Shown one piece after another: positions 42,987 to 51,377 of a stretch of DNA of 64,000 nt. The notes beneath the pieces were generated by a model. The model saw only the letters and a list, made by a program, of their open reading frames with translations, ran no database searches and was not told the origin of the DNA. The translations under genes and the position numbers were made by a program. Each line of letters begins with the position of its first letter. The stretch's first letter is position 1. This stretch comes from Tessaracoccus aquimaris (GTDB lineage Bacteria > Actinomycetota > Actinomycetes > Propionibacteriales > Propionibacteriaceae), in contig NZ_CP019606.1 in assembly GCF_001997345.1 (NCBI RefSeq), positions 1,426,001 to 1,490,000 of the forward strand. The letters run 5' to 3'.

Positions 42987-43682
42987 ATGAATAACAATCA
43001 TCCACAGCAGCAGAGCATTCTCAAGCGCCTCCGCAGTCTCAGCCCCAGCAGAGCCTGCACCTTCGATGAAGCCCTCGGCCTGGCCGAACGCCAAGCCATC
43101 CGCCTCGGCCACATCCTGATGGGCCAGTCCCTCGGCTTCCAGTTCAGTGGCATCACCGACCAGCACATCGCTGAACTGCCGCGCATCACCGTCGTCTACG
43201 AGAAACTCCCGGTCAGCGGCATGAGCCACTGGAACGGCCGTGAGTGGATCATCTGCATCAACAAGGACGACCCCGAAGTCCGCAAACGCTTCACGCTCCT
43301 CCATGAGTTCAAGCACGTTATCGACCACGGCCGCACTCACCAGCTCTACACCGGAGACCGACGCACCACCCCACACGAACAGGCCGAACGAGCCGCCGAC
43401 TACTTCGCTGGCTGCGCCCTCGTCCCACGCACTGCTCTCAAGCATGCCTGGGGCAACGGCCTCCAGCACCCAGCCGTCTTGGCAGATCACTTCAGTGTCT
43501 CCGAAGCAGCCATCCGCGTGCGCCTCGACCAGACCGGACTGTCCCGGGAAGTAGACCCAGAACCAGAGATCACCCGCCCACGAGCACGCTGCCAGAGGCC
43601 GGTGTGGACGCCGAGATGGCAGAAGCAGCGGTTTGTGGTGCAGCGGCCGAACTACAGCGGCGCAAGCGCCAGGAAGGGGTAA
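42987..43682 (+). CDS. ImmA/IrrE-type metallopeptidase
   Basis: About 231 residues; the ATG at 42987 follows AAAGGAGG. The zinc motif is RFTLLHEFKHVIDHGRTH (HExxH) with the later glutamate in EQAERAADYFAGCALVP, the ImmA/IrrE signature. HWNGREWIICINKDDPEVRK precedes it. The C-terminal part has DHFSVSEAAIRVRLDQTG, a helical region, then a basic tail. It most likely cuts the neighbouring XRE repressor to induce the element. It is 34 bp after the restored repressor stop and 3 bp before the integrase. Confidence 0.87.
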   Translation: MNNNHPQQQSILKRLRSLSPSRACTFDEALGLAERQAIRLGHILMGQSLGFQFSGITDQHIAELPRITVVYEKLPVSGMSHWNGREWIICINKDDPEVRKRFTLLHEFKHVIDHGRTHQLYTGDRRTTPHEQAERAADYFAGCALVPRTALKHAWGNGLQHPAVLADHFSVSEAAIRVRLDQTGLSREVDPEPEITRPRARCQRPVWTPRWQKQRFVVQRPNYSGASARKG

Positions 43683-43685
43683 CAC

Positions 43686-45446
43686 ATGACCTACGAACAC
43701 AAGGCCAGCCAGAATCAGGACGCTACGACAAGGGCGGTCATCTACATCCGCGTCTCGACACGAGATCAGGCCACGCGAGGAGGCGAAGCGGAGGGATTCT
43801 CCATCCCTGCTCAGCGTGAGGCCTGCAACCGCAAGGCCAAGGCGCTGGGTGCGCATGTCGTCGAAGAGTTTGTCGATGCGGGGGAGAGTGCGAAGTCTGC
43901 AGAACGACCAGAGCTGCAGCGGATGCTGGGCTTCGTCAAGCAGAACGCAGTCCAACTTGTCATCGTCCACAAGGTAGATCGACTGGCTCGCAACCGCATG
44001 GATGATGTCCAGATCAACTTCGAGATCCAGAAGGCGGGTGCCAAGCTCGTCTCCTGCTCTGAGAACATCGACGAGACGCCGAGTGGCATGCTCTTGCACG
44101 GCATCATGAGCAGCATCGCTGAGTTCTACTCGCAGAACCTCGCCACTGAGTCACGAAAGGGCATGCGCCAGAAGGCCAAGGGAGGCGGCACTCCGGGCAA
44201 GGCTCCATTCGGGTACATCAATACTCGGGAGCGCACACGGGACGGCCACGAGCGACGGACGGTCATCGTGGACGCTGACCGGGCGCCATGGGTGCAATGG
44301 ATGTTTGAGCGGTACGCGACAGGGGAGTGGACGGCAGCGATGATCGCCGAGGAACTGCGCGAGCAGGGAGTCACGGTGCTACCAACGCCGAAGGCTCCCA
44401 ATCGCCCCATCGCCACTTCGCACGTCGACAAGCTCCTTATGAACCGCTACTACACCGGCGTGGTGACCTTCGAGGGGGTCGAGTATCCGGGCAAGCACGA
44501 AGCGCTGGTCAGCGAGGAGTTGTACGCGCGCTGTCAGGCAGTGCGTCGCGGTCGTCGCCAGAGCAAGGAGAAGCCACAGATCAGAACGCACTACTTGAAG
44601 GGGAGTGTCTTCTGTGGCCAGTGTGGGGAGCCCTTGACGTATGAGGTCACGCGCAACCGCATGGGCAACTACTACGAGTACTTCTACTGCCTTGGTCGCC
44701 AAGCCCGGAAGAACGGCTGCACCTTCGTCGCGATTCAAGCCCACCATCTTGAACAGCTCATCGAGGACCACTGGACGACGGTCGAACTCGACGCGAGCCA
44801 GCTGACTCAGGTTCGCCACATTCTCACTGACCACGTCAACGACTCCCTCCACGAACAGCGTGTGGCACGCGAAGCCGCACAGCGGCGTCTGGCGCAGCTC
44901 CAGTCGAAGGCGGATAAGCTGATGCAGGCCTACTACGCGGATGCACTGCCAGTCGATCTCCTGAAGGAGGAGCAGGGCAGGATCGCCGTTGAGCGAGGAG
45001 TGATTCAGTCCCAGCTGGCTCAGGCCGAGGTGGATGACGAACGCCTCCATGCTGCGCTGGACGTCGCGCTCCAGCACCTTGACAGGGCCCACGGTCGCTA
45101 CCTCGGCTGTGACGATCCGCAGATCCGGCGTGACCTCAATCAGGCTGTGTTCGAGCGCATCTATATCCAAGATGATGAAGTAGCTGGCTGTGACCTGCGA
45201 CGGGTCTTCCGTCCGATGCTCGACGAGAATCCTGTCGCTGCACTTCAGGAGGACTCGACACCCGACCGACCATCCGAGCGACCGGGAGTCGTCCGCTACT
45301 TCAGTCGGACCTTCCTGCACCGTGAGCGCCCCGGTGGCCTCTTCGCTTGGGAACGAAAAAACCTGCAGCCTTCTCAGGCTGCAGGTTCTAACGTTTCCTT
45401 CTTGGTAGCGGGGACAGGATTTGAACCTGTGACCTCTGGGTTATGA
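43686..45446 (+). CDS. Large serine integrase running into tRNA-fMet
   Basis: A 586-residue large serine recombinase. AVIYIRVSTRDQATRGGEAE holds the nucleophile Ser; VHKVDRLARNRMD is the second catalytic segment. The recombinase domain is followed by a zinc ribbon (VFCGQCGEPLTYEV ... GCTFVAIQ) and a coiled coil (LHEQRVAREAAQRRLAQLQS). The last 30 or so residues (ERKNLQPSQ onward, ending AGTGFEPVTSGL) are encoded by the tRNA terminator and the tRNA-fMet 3' half, so they are likely host-derived. In the excised circle the C-terminus would differ. It integrates and excises the element here. Confidence 0.9.
   Translation: MTYEHKASQNQDATTRAVIYIRVSTRDQATRGGEAEGFSIPAQREACNRKAKALGAHVVEEFVDAGESAKSAERPELQRMLGFVKQNAVQLVIVHKVDRLARNRMDDVQINFEIQKAGAKLVSCSENIDETPSGMLLHGIMSSIAEFYSQNLATESRKGMRQKAKGGGTPGKAPFGYINTRERTRDGHERRTVIVDADRAPWVQWMFERYATGEWTAAMIAEELREQGVTVLPTPKAPNRPIATSHVDKLLMNRYYTGVVTFEGVEYPGKHEALVSEELYARCQAVRRGRRQSKEKPQIRTHYLKGSVFCGQCGEPLTYEVTRNRMGNYYEYFYCLGRQARKNGCTFVAIQAHHLEQLIEDHWTTVELDASQLTQVRHILTDHVNDSLHEQRVAREAAQRRLAQLQSKADKLMQAYYADALPVDLLKEEQGRIAVERGVIQSQLAQAEVDDERLHAALDVALQHLDRAHGRYLGCDDPQIRRDLNQAVFERIYIQDDEVAGCDLRRVFRPMLDENPVAALQEDSTPDRPSERPGVVRYFSRTFLHRERPGGLFAWERKNLQPSQAAGSNVSFLVAGTGFEPVTSGL
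45356..45387 (-). terminator. Intrinsic terminator of tRNA-fMet
   Basis: AACCTGCAGCC pairs perfectly with GGCTGCAGGTT (11 bp) around a 6-base loop; on the minus strand it is followed by six T (A run 45356-45361). It lies 16 bases after the tRNA 3' end and inside the integrase reading frame. Confidence 0.88.
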
Positions 45447-45479
45447 GCCCAGCGAGCTACCGAGCTGCTCCACCCCGCG
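45403..45479 (-). tRNA. Initiator tRNA-fMet (anticodon CAU), CCA encoded
   Basis: Minus strand. It opens CGCGGGGTGGAGCAGCTCGG, has the anticodon stem CTGGG/CCCAG with the three G-C pairs of initiators around CATAA, and T-arm ACAGGTTCAAATCCTGT. It ends CCCCGCTACCA, so position 1 does not pair with position 72, the initiator hallmark. It is the probable attachment target of the mobile element. Confidence 0.95.
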
Positions 45480-45530
45480 TCGCTCCGACAACTATAGGGG
45501 CTTCCACAGTGAGGGGCAAATCGGGGTAGG

Positions 45531-46991
45531 TCAGCGGCCCTGCTTCGCGCTGGCGGGGCCGGTGACGCTGAGTTCGTCCTCCCAGACCTCGACGCCACGC
45601 AGGCCCGGGATGCGGTCCTTCGTGAAGACGGGGTCGCGGCCCTCCTTGCGCTGCGCCGTGTAGTCGCGCAGCAACTTGAAGGCGACGCCGGAGAGCAGCG
45701 CGATCGCGATCAGGTTCACGATCGCCATGAAGCCCATCGCCCCGTCCGCGAAGTTCCACACCACGTCAGCGCTCAACACGGAGCCGACGAACACCGCGAG
45801 GATCGCGAAGACACGGTAGCCGAGCAGCACACCGCGGTTGCCCGTGATGAACTCGACGTTGGACTCGCCGTAGTAGTAGTTCCCGAGGATCGAACTGAAC
45901 GCCAGCAGGAAGATGATCACCATCAACACGATGTTGGACCAGCCGCCGAGGGTGCCGGTGACCGCCGTCTGGGTGAGCATGATGCCGCGCTCGGCGGAGG
46001 CCAGGTCGGGCACCGAGACAAGCACGATGAACGCGGTGATCGAGCACACCAGGAAGGTGTCGAAGTAGACGCCGAGGCTCTGCACCAGGCCCTGCTTGAC
46101 GGGGTGCGTGACGGCCGCGCTGGCGCCCGCATTCGGGGCGGACCCCAGGCCCGCCTCGTTGGAGAACATGCCGCGCTTGATGCCGGTCAGCACGATGTAG
46201 CCGAACGCGGCCCCGACGACCTGGTTCGGGCCGAACGCCTGGGAGAAGATCGTCGCGAAGACGTGCGGCAACCGGTCGATGTGCATCGCGACGATGACCA
46301 GGCCGAGCAGCAGGTACAGCAGTGCCATCAGCGGAACCAGGGTCTGCGTGACCGAGGCAATCCGGCGCACGCCGCCGAAGATCACCAACCCCATCAGGGC
46401 CGCGAGAACCGCCCCGATGACCCACGGAAGCCAGGCCAGCGAGGCGTCCTGGAAGCTGCCAGCGACCGTCGCCTGGATGGTGTTGGCCTGCAGCGAACTG
46501 AACGCCAGCGGGAAGCAGACGATCAGGATGATGGCGAACAGCACGCCCATCCAGCGGGCGCCGAGGCCGCGCTGCATGTAGTAGGCGGGGCCGCCACGGA
46601 AGCCGTCCTCGTCGCGCGTCTTGTACAACTGCGCAAGCGACGACTCGATGAAGGAGGACGCGCCGCCGATGAAGGCCATCAGCCACATCCAGAACACCGC
46701 CCCGGGGCCGCCAACGGCGATCGCGGTCCCGACGCCTGCGATGTTGCCGACCCCGACGCGCGATGCGGCGGAGATCGTGAAGGCCTGGAACGACGACACC
46801 GACTGCGGCTCCCCGGACTCGGTGGTCGGGGTCCTGTCCAGCAGCGTGCGGAACATCTCGGGAAGCAGCCTCAACTGCACGACGCCGGAGCGGACCGTGA
46901 AGTACACCCCAAGCGCGACGACAAGGGGCAACACGATCCAGGTCCACAGCCGGTCGCCCCAGGCGAGCAGCCACTCATTCACAGCGTCCAT
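45531..46991 (-). CDS. Alanine/glycine:cation symporter (AGCS family)
   Basis: About 486 residues. I chose the start at 46991 (MDAVNEWLLAWGDRLWTWI), where the family begins; a longer frame upstream adds an unlikely basic stretch. AGCS marks include GVGNIAGVGTAIAVGGPGAV, WMWLMAFIGGASSFIESSLA and the GFRGGPAYYMQRGLG segment, then GMFSNEAGLGSAPNAGASA. About ten to eleven membrane helices. It imports alanine or glycine with Na+ or H+. The soluble C-terminal 50 residues are hydrophilic (RKEGRDPVFTKDRIPGLRG). Confidence 0.92.
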   Translation of the reverse strand: MDAVNEWLLAWGDRLWTWIVLPLVVALGVYFTVRSGVVQLRLLPEMFRTLLDRTPTTESGEPQSVSSFQAFTISAASRVGVGNIAGVGTAIAVGGPGAVFWMWLMAFIGGASSFIESSLAQLYKTRDEDGFRGGPAYYMQRGLGARWMGVLFAIILIVCFPLAFSSLQANTIQATVAGSFQDASLAWLPWVIGAVLAALMGLVIFGGVRRIASVTQTLVPLMALLYLLLGLVIVAMHIDRLPHVFATIFSQAFGPNQVVGAAFGYIVLTGIKRGMFSNEAGLGSAPNAGASAAVTHPVKQGLVQSLGVYFDTFLVCSITAFIVLVSVPDLASAERGIMLTQTAVTGTLGGWSNIVLMVIIFLLAFSSILGNYYYGESNVEFITGNRGVLLGYRVFAILAVFVGSVLSADVVWNFADGAMGFMAIVNLIAIALLSGVAFKLLRDYTAQRKEGRDPVFTKDRIPGLRGVEVWEDELSVTGPASAKQGR

Positions 46992-47115
46992 CGGCCCACT
47001 ATTGCCATAGATCGGGTCACGCGCCAGACCGCGGGCCCGTGTGCGGGCCTGAGACCGGAGACAGAAGAGGCGTGAGGCCGAACCGTCAACCGGTCCGGCC
47101 CCACGCCTCAACGGG

Positions 47116-48117
47116 TCACGGGCGCGTCTGCGGCGCCCTGGTCAGCGAAGGGTCGCGCACGACGATGTCGCCGAGGGCGTCGTCGATGCGGGTCATCAGC
47201 TCGGCGGGGATCTCCACACCGCTCGCCTTCACGTTCTCGGTGATCTGCTCGGGGCGCGAGGCGCCGATGATCGCGGCGGCGACGTTCTTGTTCTGCAGCA
47301 CCCATGCGACGGCGAGCTGGGCCATCGTCAGGCCGAGTTCGTCGGCGATCGGCCGCAGGTTCTGGACACGGGTAAGCACGTCGTCGTTCATCAGCCGGCT
47401 GATCATGTTCTGGCCGCCCTTGGTGTCGGTGGCCCGCGAACCCTCGGGAAGCGGCTGGCCCGGCAGGTACTTGCCCGTCAGGACGCCCTGCGCGACGGGA
47501 GACCACACGATCTGCGAGACGCCGACCTCCTCAGAGGCCGGGACGACCTCCTCCTCGATGACGCGCCACAGCGCGGAGTACTGCGGCTGGTTCGAGATGA
47601 GCTGGATGTTGAGTTCCTTCGCCAGCTTCGACGCCTCGCGGATCTGCTCGGCGTTCCACTCGGACACGCCGATGTAGAGGGCCTTGCCCTGCCGCACCAC
47701 GTCCGCGAAGGCGATCATGGTCTCCTCAAGAGGTGTCTCGAGGTCGTAGCGGTGTGCCTGGTACAGGTCGACATAGTCGGTCTGAAGGCGGCGCAGCGAG
47801 CCGTTGATGCCCTCCATGATGTGCTTGCGGCTGAGGCCGGCGTCGTTGGCGCCCTTGCGACCAACGGGCCAGTAGACCTTGGTGAAGATCTCGAGCGACT
47901 CGCGCGCCTCGCCCTTGAGTGCCTCACCGAGCACCTCCTCGGCGACGGTGTTGGCGTAAACGTCGGCGGTATCGAAGGACGTGATGCCCGCGTCGAGGGC
48001 CGCCCGCACGCAGGCCTTGGCCGCGTCGTTCTCGACCTGCGAGCCGTGCGTCAGCCAGTTCCCGTAGGTGATTTCTGTGATCTTGAGACCGGAGTTACCG
48101 AGATAGCGATACAACAT
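47116..48117 (-). CDS. Aldo/keto reductase (Kv-beta-like subgroup)
   Basis: A 333-residue TIM-barrel oxidoreductase. MLYRYLGNSGLKITEITYG is the typical start; SFDTADVYANTVAEEVLG carries the catalytic Asp and Tyr, TKVYWPVG the Lys, and YQAHRYDLETPLEET the His. NADPH-binding residues lie in IGASRPEQITENVKA. YIGVSEWNAEQI and VWSPVAQGVLTGKY place it near YghZ/Kv-beta-type reductases. Substrate unknown. Divergent from the DUF1349 gene across only 36 bp, so both mRNAs are probably leaderless or nearly so. Confidence 0.92.
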   Translation of the reverse strand: MLYRYLGNSGLKITEITYGNWLTHGSQVENDAAKACVRAALDAGITSFDTADVYANTVAEEVLGEALKGEARESLEIFTKVYWPVGRKGANDAGLSRKHIMEGINGSLRRLQTDYVDLYQAHRYDLETPLEETMIAFADVVRQGKALYIGVSEWNAEQIREASKLAKELNIQLISNQPQYSALWRVIEEEVVPASEEVGVSQIVWSPVAQGVLTGKYLPGQPLPEGSRATDTKGGQNMISRLMNDDVLTRVQNLRPIADELGLTMAQLAVAWVLQNKNVAAAIIGASRPEQITENVKASGVEIPAELMTRIDDALGDIVVRDPSLTRAPQTRP

Positions 48118-48153
48118 GAAGCAGAGGCTACCCCCACCCGATACGGTGCACCC

Positions 48154-48732
48154 ATGCAGAGGTTGCCTTGGACCACCGGCCGTTGGACCCACTCCCCCGT
48201 CGACGCGTCGCAGGACGGCGACGACCTGGTCGTGACCTGCGCCGAGGGCTCCGACGCGTGGCGCGTCACCTCCTACGGCTTCGTGCACGACAGCGAGCAC
48301 GCCCTTGTGGCCCCGCTGCCCCAGGACACGGCGATGGAGGTCTGCTTCACCGCCGATTACGACCAGCAGTTCGACCAGGCCGGGCTGTTCGTCGTCGCGG
48401 CAGAGGACTGTTGGGCAAAGGCGGGTGTCGAGTTCGCCGACGGCCACCCGCAGGTCGGCGCGGTCGTCACCAACCCGACCTCAGACTGGTCCGTCGCCCC
48501 CGTCGACCCGTGGCACGGCCAGAAGGTCCGCGTCCGCGTGTCGCGCTCCGGCGACGCACTGACGGTCCGGGCCGGGCTCGACGGCGAACCGCTGGCCCTG
48601 GTGCGCGTCGCGCCCTTCCCGCCCGACGCCGATGCGGAGGCCGGGCCGCTCGCCTGCGCCCCGAGCAGGGCGGGCCTCAGCGTCCGGTTCCACGACTGGT
48701 CGATCGGCCCCGCCGACGCGTCGCTGCACTGA
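48154..48732 (+). CDS. DUF1349 family protein
   Basis: A 192-residue beta-sandwich protein of the concanavalin-like DUF1349 family: YDQQFDQAGLFVVAAEDCW and KAGVEFADGHPQVGAVVTN, then SDWSV and WHGQKVRVRVSRSGDAL, ending LSVRFHDWSIGPADASLH. Members are thought to bind carbohydrate-like ligands; the function here is unknown. No Shine-Dalgarno; the ATG stands seven bases after TACGGT, consistent with a leaderless transcript. Confidence 0.82.
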   Translation: MQRLPWTTGRWTHSPVDASQDGDDLVVTCAEGSDAWRVTSYGFVHDSEHALVAPLPQDTAMEVCFTADYDQQFDQAGLFVVAAEDCWAKAGVEFADGHPQVGAVVTNPTSDWSVAPVDPWHGQKVRVRVSRSGDALTVRAGLDGEPLALVRVAPFPPDADAEAGPLACAPSRAGLSVRFHDWSIGPADASLH

Positions 48733-48783
48733 TCCTTGGCGGGCGGAGGCGGTTCGTCCCCGCACGCGATAGTGTCACGTCAC

Positions 48784-50058
48784 ATGACCGAGGCGAGGCT
48801 GCACTACGAACTGGCGGGCCACCGACTGGACAACGGCCTCGAGGTGGTCGTCGCGCCCGACCCCGACGCGCCGGGCGTAGCCGTCAACATCTGGGTGGAG
48901 GTCGGCTCCGCGGACGAGCACACGGGCAAGACCGGCTTCGCGCACCTCTTTGAGCACCTGATGTTCCAGGGCTCGGCGTCGGTGGCCTCCGGCGAGCACA
49001 TGGCCACCGTCGAGGCCCTCGGAGGCACCGTCAACGCCACCACCTCCTCGGATCGCACCAATTACTTCGAGACGGTGCCCCGCGGCGCGCTCGACCTGGC
49101 GCTCTGGCTGGAGGCCGACCGCTTCTCGACACTTGCGATCACGGAGGAGAACTTCGAGACGCAGCGCCAGGTCGTCAAGGAGGAGAAGCGGCAGCGCTAC
49201 GACAACCAGCCATACGGCGACCTGCTCGAACTGCTCACCCGGCAACACTTCCAGCCCGAGCATCCCTACGGGCACCTGACGATCGGCTCCATGCAGGACC
49301 TCGACGACGCCTCGCTCGGCGACGTGTCGTCCTTCTTCGACTCCTGGTACCCGGCGAGCAACCTCAGGCTGGTGCTGAGCGGACCCGTGACGCCCGATGA
49401 GGGCATCGAGTTGACCGAACGCTACTTCGGGGGGCTGCCCAGCACGATCAAGCCGCGCAGGGCGGCGATGCCCGCGGCCAACCCCGCCGATCCGAGCGTC
49501 GAGGTGGTGCGCCGGCAGGTGCCGCACTCGCTGACCTACCTGTCGTGGGGTGCACCCGAGGCCGCCTCCGCGCAGTCCTCCGCGCTGAACCTCGCCCTCG
49601 CGGTGCTCGCCGACGGCAACGCGTCCCGGCTGCACCGGGCGCTGGTGCGCAACGCCGACATCGCCAACGAGGTGCACAGCGCCCTGCTGCCGAACCGCTC
49701 CGCTTCATCGATCTCCACCATCCTGGGGCGCCCCTCCGACGGCGTCAGCATCGAGGCGCTCAACGCGGCGATCCTCGCCGAGGTCGACCGGTTCATCGCC
49801 GAGGGCCCCACGGAGGAGGAGGTCGCCCGCGCAGTGGCGCAGTACGAGCGCGACTGGTTGTGGGACCTCGCCACCAGTTCCGGGAGGGCCGACGCCATCA
49901 ACGAGGCCTGGTTGGTGCACGGCGACCCCGGCTGGGTCAACACGCACCTGGCCGACGTGCTGGCCATCACCCCTGACGACATCAGGGACGCGGCCGCCGC
50001 CTGGCTGTCCCCCGGCGCGGCCCACGAACTGCACTACCTCGCGGAAGGCACCCGATGA
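48784..50058 (+). CDS. M16 zinc peptidase, catalytic subunit
   Basis: A 424-residue M16B peptidase. The inverted zinc motif HLFEHLMF (HxxEH) near residue 59 and the downstream acidic ligand in the ENFETQRQVVKEEKRQRYDN region are present, as are GGTVNATTSSDRTNYFETVP and FFDSWYPASNLRLVLSGPV. The ATG at 48784 is at the start of similarity. It overlaps the second M16 gene by ATGA, so the two make a heterodimer in which this chain holds the metal. Confidence 0.93.
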   Translation: MTEARLHYELAGHRLDNGLEVVVAPDPDAPGVAVNIWVEVGSADEHTGKTGFAHLFEHLMFQGSASVASGEHMATVEALGGTVNATTSSDRTNYFETVPRGALDLALWLEADRFSTLAITEENFETQRQVVKEEKRQRYDNQPYGDLLELLTRQHFQPEHPYGHLTIGSMQDLDDASLGDVSSFFDSWYPASNLRLVLSGPVTPDEGIELTERYFGGLPSTIKPRRAAMPAANPADPSVEVVRRQVPHSLTYLSWGAPEAASAQSSALNLALAVLADGNASRLHRALVRNADIANEVHSALLPNRSASSISTILGRPSDGVSIEALNAAILAEVDRFIAEGPTEEEVARAVAQYERDWLWDLATSSGRADAINEAWLVHGDPGWVNTHLADVLAITPDDIRDAAAAWLSPGAAHELHYLAEGTR

Positions 50059-51377
50059 ACCGCCCCGACGTCTCGCTCGCGACCCCGTGGCAGTTCCCCA
50101 CGCCGACCATCCTGCGACTCCCGAACGGGCTCAGCGTGTGGCACTTCCACCTGCCGGGCCAGCACATCGCCACGTTCGAACTGGTGCTGCCAGCCCCGCT
50201 CAGCGACGAACCACTCGAGCGTGAGGGCGTCGCGACCGTCGCGCTGCACGCCATCGACGAGGGCACCGTCGCTCACCCCGCGGGCCGGATCGGCGAACTG
50301 CTCGAGGCCAACGGCGCGACCCTGCACGGCGTCGCCAAGTACCGGCACACCACCTTCGGCGGCCAGGCACCGTCCAGGCGGCTCGGGGACGTGCTGCCCC
50401 TGTTCACCGAGATCCTGTCCCAACCCGACTACGAGGCCAGGGACGTGGCGCACCACGTCGAGGCGCAGGAGGCGGGCTTCGACTCGACGCTTGCCTCCCC
50501 TGGCGGGGCGAACCGGATGGCGCTGCGGCGCGCGCTGTATGGCCTGGAGCACCGCGACGGCCGCCCGGCGGCGGGCACCCCGGCGACGCTGCACGGCATC
50601 GGCGTCGACGACGTGCGGGCCTGGCACGCGCGCCACTTCTCCCCCGACGGCGCCACCCTCCTGATCGCGGGCGCCGTCGACCCGGACGTCGTCGTCGAGC
50701 GCCTCGCTGCGTGGGAGGCCGACGGTTCTCCCGCCTCGCCCGCCGACACCGCCCCCGTCCAGCCGCGGCGAGTGGTGGTCGTCGACCGTCCAGACGCCGT
50801 CCAGGCGACCGTCGCCATGGGGCTCCGCACCGTCACCCGCGACGATCCCCGCTGGCCCGCACTGCGAGTCGCGGGGCACGCCATCGCCGGTGCATTCGCG
50901 AGCAGGCTGAACCTCGAACTGCGCGAACGTCTCGGCTACACCTACGGCATCGGCGGCGGCTTCGCCCCTGGCGTCTCCGAGGGGCAGTTCAGCGTCGGCG
51001 GAAGCATCCGCACCGAGGTGGCGGGCGACGCCGTGACGCGACTGCTCGACGGGCTCGCCCTTGCGGAGCCGTTCAGCGATGCCGAGGTCGACGACGCGCG
51101 CCGCTTCCTGATCGGGGTTGCGCCGCTGGCCAACGAGACCTCAGCCGACATCGTCGCGCAGGCGTCCTCACTGGCCGCGGCCGGCCTCGACCCGGCCTAC
51201 CTGGCGCGCCACTTCGACGACCTCGCGGTCGTTTCCGCCGCGGACGCGACAACGGCTTACCGCAGCGTCGTGAGCCCCGAGCAGGCATGCGTGGCCGTCA
51301 CCGGCGATGCGGCCGTGCTCGTCCCCGAGTTGGAGGAACGCGGCCTCACGCCCGAGGTCGTGGACCTGCGGGCTTAG
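50055..51377 (+). CDS. M16 peptidase-like partner, inactive zinc site
   Basis: A 440-residue M16 paralogue. Where the active chain has HxxEH, this one reads VALHAIDEGTVAHPAGRIGE, so zinc ligands are lost. The C-terminal substrate-binding pair is kept: LRERLGYTYGIGGGFAPG (Arg and Tyr). This is the usual division of labour in two-chain M16B enzymes. Convergent with, and overlapping by 4 bp, the UPF0182 gene. Confidence 0.9.
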   Translation: MNRPDVSLATPWQFPTPTILRLPNGLSVWHFHLPGQHIATFELVLPAPLSDEPLEREGVATVALHAIDEGTVAHPAGRIGELLEANGATLHGVAKYRHTTFGGQAPSRRLGDVLPLFTEILSQPDYEARDVAHHVEAQEAGFDSTLASPGGANRMALRRALYGLEHRDGRPAAGTPATLHGIGVDDVRAWHARHFSPDGATLLIAGAVDPDVVVERLAAWEADGSPASPADTAPVQPRRVVVVDRPDAVQATVAMGLRTVTRDDPRWPALRVAGHAIAGAFASRLNLELRERLGYTYGIGGGFAPGVSEGQFSVGGSIRTEVAGDAVTRLLDGLALAEPFSDAEVDDARRFLIGVAPLANETSADIVAQASSLAAAGLDPAYLARHFDDLAVVSAADATTAYRSVVSPEQACVAVTGDAAVLVPELEERGLTPEVVDLRA

